Source: CAZUNO01 sp964621445 [NCBI: Candidatus Hadarchaeota archaeon] (GTDB taxonomy: Archaea; CAYQAE01; CAYVLA01). From it: DNA of 64,000 bases. The DNA lies in contig CAZUNO010000011.1 in NCBI GenBank assembly GCA_964621445.1, positions 17,298-81,297 on the forward strand, in the 5' to 3' direction. The stretch's first letter is position 1, and each line of letters begins with the position of its first letter. Positions 61,631 through 64,000 of this stretch are shown piece after piece. The notes under the pieces were generated by a model. It ran no database searches and was not told the origin of the DNA. It was given only the letters and a program-made list of their open reading frames with translations. The position numbers and the translations under genes are program-made.

Positions 61631-62596
61631 TCATCCGCTATCCTTTGGTTTGATCAGGAGTTCCTCCTCGTCCGAGCCCTCGGCCAACCGTATCCATTGC
61701 TCGTAGACATCTCCCAGGGTCACCACCGAGGCCTCATAGGAGTGAATGGTTCCCGAGTACTTTCCTATCTGCTCCATCAGCCGATCGACGTCCTTTCTGG
61801 ATTCCAGTAGGAAGGAGACCGAGCCATCGGATCCCATCTTGTACCTCTCCCCGAAGGAGTCCCAGAATCCCGGGTGTACCGAGTCATGGGTTTTTACCCT
61901 CAATCGATAGAGATGGGATGTGGCCTTGAAGAAATCCCTCATGGAGCCGGTCCTCATTATGGAACCGTCCTTCCTCATGAGTACGAAATCCTCGGCCAGT
62001 CTGCTTATCACCTTGGGGTTATGATCGATCATAAGGATGGTGGCCCTGGAGGAATAGTCCTTCAGGAACTGGATCAGCTTCTCGGATCTATCGGTGTCCA
62101 TGGGGGAGGTCACCTCGTCGAGGAGAAGCAGCGATGGTCGTTTCATCAGTGCACACCCGATTCTCAGGGTCATTTTCTGGCCTTCCGAGAACCCCTCTAT
62201 CTTCTCGTCCATGGCCTCGCTCATGCCCATGGTCTCGATGAAGGTTTCAATATCCTCACGCGTGGAGCCCTGAATACCCTCAAAGTATGATAGGGTCTCG
62301 TTCATGCTCAGCTTCTTGTGGAAATCAAGGGTCGGGGTAACAAACCCTATCTTGGACCGGAGCTTCCTCAGCTTGGAGTAGAGGGGAACCCCGTCGATGA
62401 GGACCTCTCCAGAATCGGGTGATATTATGCCGGCTATGACCCTCAGCAGGGTCGTCTTTCCGCAGGCGTTCGGTCCTATAATCGCGGTTACCGTGTTCTC
62501 GGATGCGTGGAGACTAACCTCGTTCAGCACCCTTATGGACCTGCGGCCAACGCGGAACTGTTTGGCCAGTTCCAGGACGGAGAGATCACAACCCAT
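61631..62596 (-). CDS. ABC exporter ATPase subunit with atypical motifs
   Basis: ATP-binding subunit of an ABC-2 exporter. Walker A is GPNACGKTT (residues 41-49, usual GPNGAGKTT), the signature reads FSEGQKMTLRI instead of LSGGQ, and Walker B is LLLLDEVTSPMD instead of DEPT; the switch histidine is in ILMIDHNP. ATPase activity is therefore plausible but altered. A C-terminal extension of about 90 residues (from LYRLRVKTHDSVHPGFWDSF) is seen in drug and polysaccharide exporters. ATG 62596 with an AGGTGA site. The permease gene lies directly upstream. Confidence 0.85.
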   Translation of the reverse strand: MGCDLSVLELAKQFRVGRRSIRVLNEVSLHASENTVTAIIGPNACGKTTLLRVIAGIISPDSGEVLIDGVPLYSKLRKLRSKIGFVTPTLDFHKKLSMNETLSYFEGIQGSTREDIETFIETMGMSEAMDEKIEGFSEGQKMTLRIGCALMKRPSLLLLDEVTSPMDTDRSEKLIQFLKDYSSRATILMIDHNPKVISRLAEDFVLMRKDGSIMRTGSMRDFFKATSHLYRLRVKTHDSVHPGFWDSFGERYKMGSDGSVSFLLESRKDVDRLMEQIGKYSGTIHSYEASVVTLGDVYEQWIRLAEGSDEEELLIKPKDSG

Positions 62597-62605
62597 TATC
62601 ATCAC

Positions 62606-63451
62606 CTAGTAGTGCTCTATAATTCCCCACTCCATGGATTTCCTCTCAATGATCTTGTAAAATCCCACCGAAATCAATATGCCAAGGATCACCCCGCCGA
62701 TCATCAAAACGACGGGGTCCAGCGAAACCCCCAGGGCTGAAATCCATGCTCCCTTCTCGCTCGGCAAACGTCCAAGGATGAGTATATCCCTTATCCACTC
62801 CAGGCCGGTGGTTACAGGGATAAATCTAAGGGCATCGGGCAGGAGGGTGAACGGCCAACCGGCCTTGGCAAAGGTGGAAACCGGGAAGAAGAACCCGGAA
62901 CCTACCTTGAATACTTGCAGAAACACCCCGGCCGTGGAACCGATCTTCTTAAAAAGCAGTGCCAGAGAGCCCATGAATATGGAAACGGTGAGCATGAACA
63001 TCCAGGATATGATGATCAAAACCGAGACGTATCCCAGGGCCAGGGGGTCCAGGGTGCCAATGCCTATGTAAGCAAAAACGGGGATAAATACCAGAAGAGC
63101 CACCGCCCCGTTGACCATGCTCCTGGCTACCATCTGGCTGATTATCAGGGTGAGGGGGGAGACGTTATTGTTCATCAGCGTGCCCAGGGTGCCCATACGG
63201 GCCTCCTCTGGGATGATCCGGGTTCCCTCCAGATAGCCCTTCTCCATGAATGCCCAGACGAATATGTTCACTATGATGAATTCCTGGTACGAGAACTCCA
63301 TGATATCGGAGGTTCCCCCCAGGAAGATGTACCCGATGAATCCGAAGGCTATCATCATGGCTGCCAGGTAGGTGGCTTCCACCAGCAGCTCGAACTTGTA
63401 CTTGTATGCTATCCTCAGGTACCTCAGGATGTTGCTCAGTAGTATGGACAA
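62606..63451 (-). CDS. ABC-2 type permease
   Basis: A 281-residue membrane protein with six predicted helices and the ABC-2 layout: an N-terminal amphipathic segment (ILRYLRIAYKYKFELLVEAT), the loop EEARMGTLGTLMNNNVSPLT, then helices and the late FKVGSGFFFPVSTFAKAGWP, PLxxxP-like region. It is followed after nine bases by its ATPase. The substrate is unknown; DrrB/NodJ-like relatives export lipids, drugs or polysaccharides. Confidence 0.85.
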   Translation of the reverse strand: MSILLSNILRYLRIAYKYKFELLVEATYLAAMMIAFGFIGYIFLGGTSDIMEFSYQEFIIVNIFVWAFMEKGYLEGTRIIPEEARMGTLGTLMNNNVSPLTLIISQMVARSMVNGAVALLVFIPVFAYIGIGTLDPLALGYVSVLIIISWMFMLTVSIFMGSLALLFKKIGSTAGVFLQVFKVGSGFFFPVSTFAKAGWPFTLLPDALRFIPVTTGLEWIRDILILGRLPSEKGAWISALGVSLDPVVLMIGGVILGILISVGFYKIIERKSMEWGIIEHY

Positions 63452-63549
63452 AACCCTCGCCGTGTGATGTCCAAAACTAAGCCTCCACCCTGAAATTACT
63501 TGCTGTTTGAACGTGCAGGGAAGCTAGTAAAACCCCAGCTGTGAGGCGT

Positions 63550-63702
63550 TTAGGACGGGTTTCTCCTCAGCCGGTTTAGGATGCTGGGGGCGACGGTAAT
63601 CCCCACCACGAAGGCGCTTATGGCTGCCAGAATACCAACAAGGGTCTCTACATTTCCCATAGGCTTGGCCTCGACGGTGATGGAGGAAGGAGTGACGAGC
63701 AT
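63550..63702 (-). CDS. Possible small membrane protein or anchor remnant
   Basis: ATG 63702 to TAA 63550 encodes 50 residues: TPSSITVEAKPMGNVETLVG, then ILAAISAFVVGITVAP and a basic end, SILNRLRRNPS. One helix with a basic cytosolic tail looks like the C-terminal anchor of an archaeal surface protein, so this may be either a tiny gene or the end of a lost one. GGGAG abuts the ATG, which is poor spacing. Confidence 0.38.
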   Translation of the reverse strand: MLVTPSSITVEAKPMGNVETLVGILAAISAFVVGITVAPSILNRLRRNPS

Positions 63703-64000
63703 CTCCCAGGGGGTTTTCGATTAAGCCAATGGTGTCATTCGGTTCACGTCTGGCCCGAGCGACCTTCGAGTGGCCCTTCCTCGGCCCTGAGCAGCAACAA
63801 CTCCGGGGACCTTAACGATCGTCCTTGGCTTGGGAGCTCATTCCTTTCAAACCACGAGGTGCATTGTCTTCCCGATATGCTCCTCAGGTGCATTCTGCCC
63901 GAGCATCTTTTCCAAATCTCGGAGATAACGAGCCGTTTCTCGGTTGAGGCTCGGGAATGGGCTCTGTCAGGGCTTCGTTTCAAGTTTACCTACCGGCAAA
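63703..64000. other. Right-end stretch without a recognisable gene
   Basis: About 300 bases hold only an arginine/serine-rich minus-strand frame (63744-63983) that does not look like a protein. On the minus strand, CGAGCC/GGCTCG (63906-63955 region) and ATGCTC/GAGCAT pairs can form stems, so a structured RNA or leader running off the edge is possible. Confidence 0.3.

Noticed and set aside
1-64000. CRISPR arrays, insertion sequences or integrases
   Set aside because: I saw no regularly spaced repeats, no transposase or recombinase and no terminal inverted repeats, despite the island-like character of 29.9-34.4 and 50.5-60.9 kb.

Overview
The window is archaeal. It carries a complete A-type ATP synthase operon, archaeal replication genes (PriL, RFC small and large subunits), SecD/SecF, diphthine synthase, archease with RtcB, a pyruvoyl-dependent arginine decarboxylase and a tRNA interrupted by bulge-helix-bulge introns. 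TATA boxes lie about 25-30 bases before several starts, TTG and GTG starts are very common, and a GGTGA-type ribosome binding site recurs. GC content is moderately high. An isolated mtrH and an ATP-grasp protein of the kind seen in C1-cofactor organisms fit a euryarchaeal, Thermoplasmatota-like lineage, but the sequence alone does not settle the taxon.

Layout. 1-3.9 kb: a partial membrane protein, TrmI, an acetate transporter and acetyl-CoA synthetase (acetate uptake and activation). 4.0-7.7 kb: secF-secD-trkA, overlapping by four bases at each junction. 7.8-16.5 kb: ATP synthase genes in the order K-H-I-E-C-F-A-B-D. The K rotor protein has four helices and all the residues of a sodium site of the Enterococcus NtpK type. 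16.6-20.5 kb: a small membrane protein and a CBS protein converge on priL, a LysE-type exporter and an ATP-grasp ligase. 20.7-24.3 kb: a winged-helix regulator, a radical SAM protein, a degenerate receiver domain and a large membrane-anchored coiled-coil protein. 24.4-25.1 kb: no gene, but a strong promoter followed by about 650 bases of dense hairpins whose wobble pairs assign them to the plus strand. This looks like a long structured RNA I cannot name. 25.2-29.8 kb: two coiled-coil proteins, arginine decarboxylase, a potassium channel with RCK domains and an extra C-terminal membrane domain, and a TrkA-like partner.

29.9-34.4 kb: the first accessory island, with a GH67-like enzyme, an exported membrane-anchored protein and a KaiC-like protein lacking its P-loop. 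34.4-44 kb: central metabolism and replication (SAH hydrolase, RFC pair, ornithine cyclodeaminase family, aspartate kinase, threonine synthase, homoserine dehydrogenase, and an ACT-V4R protein that probably senses an amino acid). 44-50.5 kb: mtrH, rtcB, a metallo-beta-lactamase fold protein, a xylose-isomerase-like barrel, archease, dphB and tRNA-Lys(CTT) with two non-canonical introns. RtcB and archease are the ligase system that would reseal that tRNA.

50.5-60.9 kb: the second accessory island, with an oligogalacturonate-lyase-like protein, a frameshifted DUF4838 glycosidase-like pseudogene, an exported beta-propeller protein, a sulfatase-fold enzyme with threonine at the nucleophile position, a paralogue of the anchored protein from the first island, and a PEP synthase remnant. 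Both islands pair a GH67/DUF4838-type protein with the same anchored family, which suggests a duplicated surface module acting on uronate-rich or sulfated glycans. 61-63.7 kb: a nitroreductase, an ABC exporter pair and a tiny membrane ORF. I see no convincing gene in the last 300 bases.
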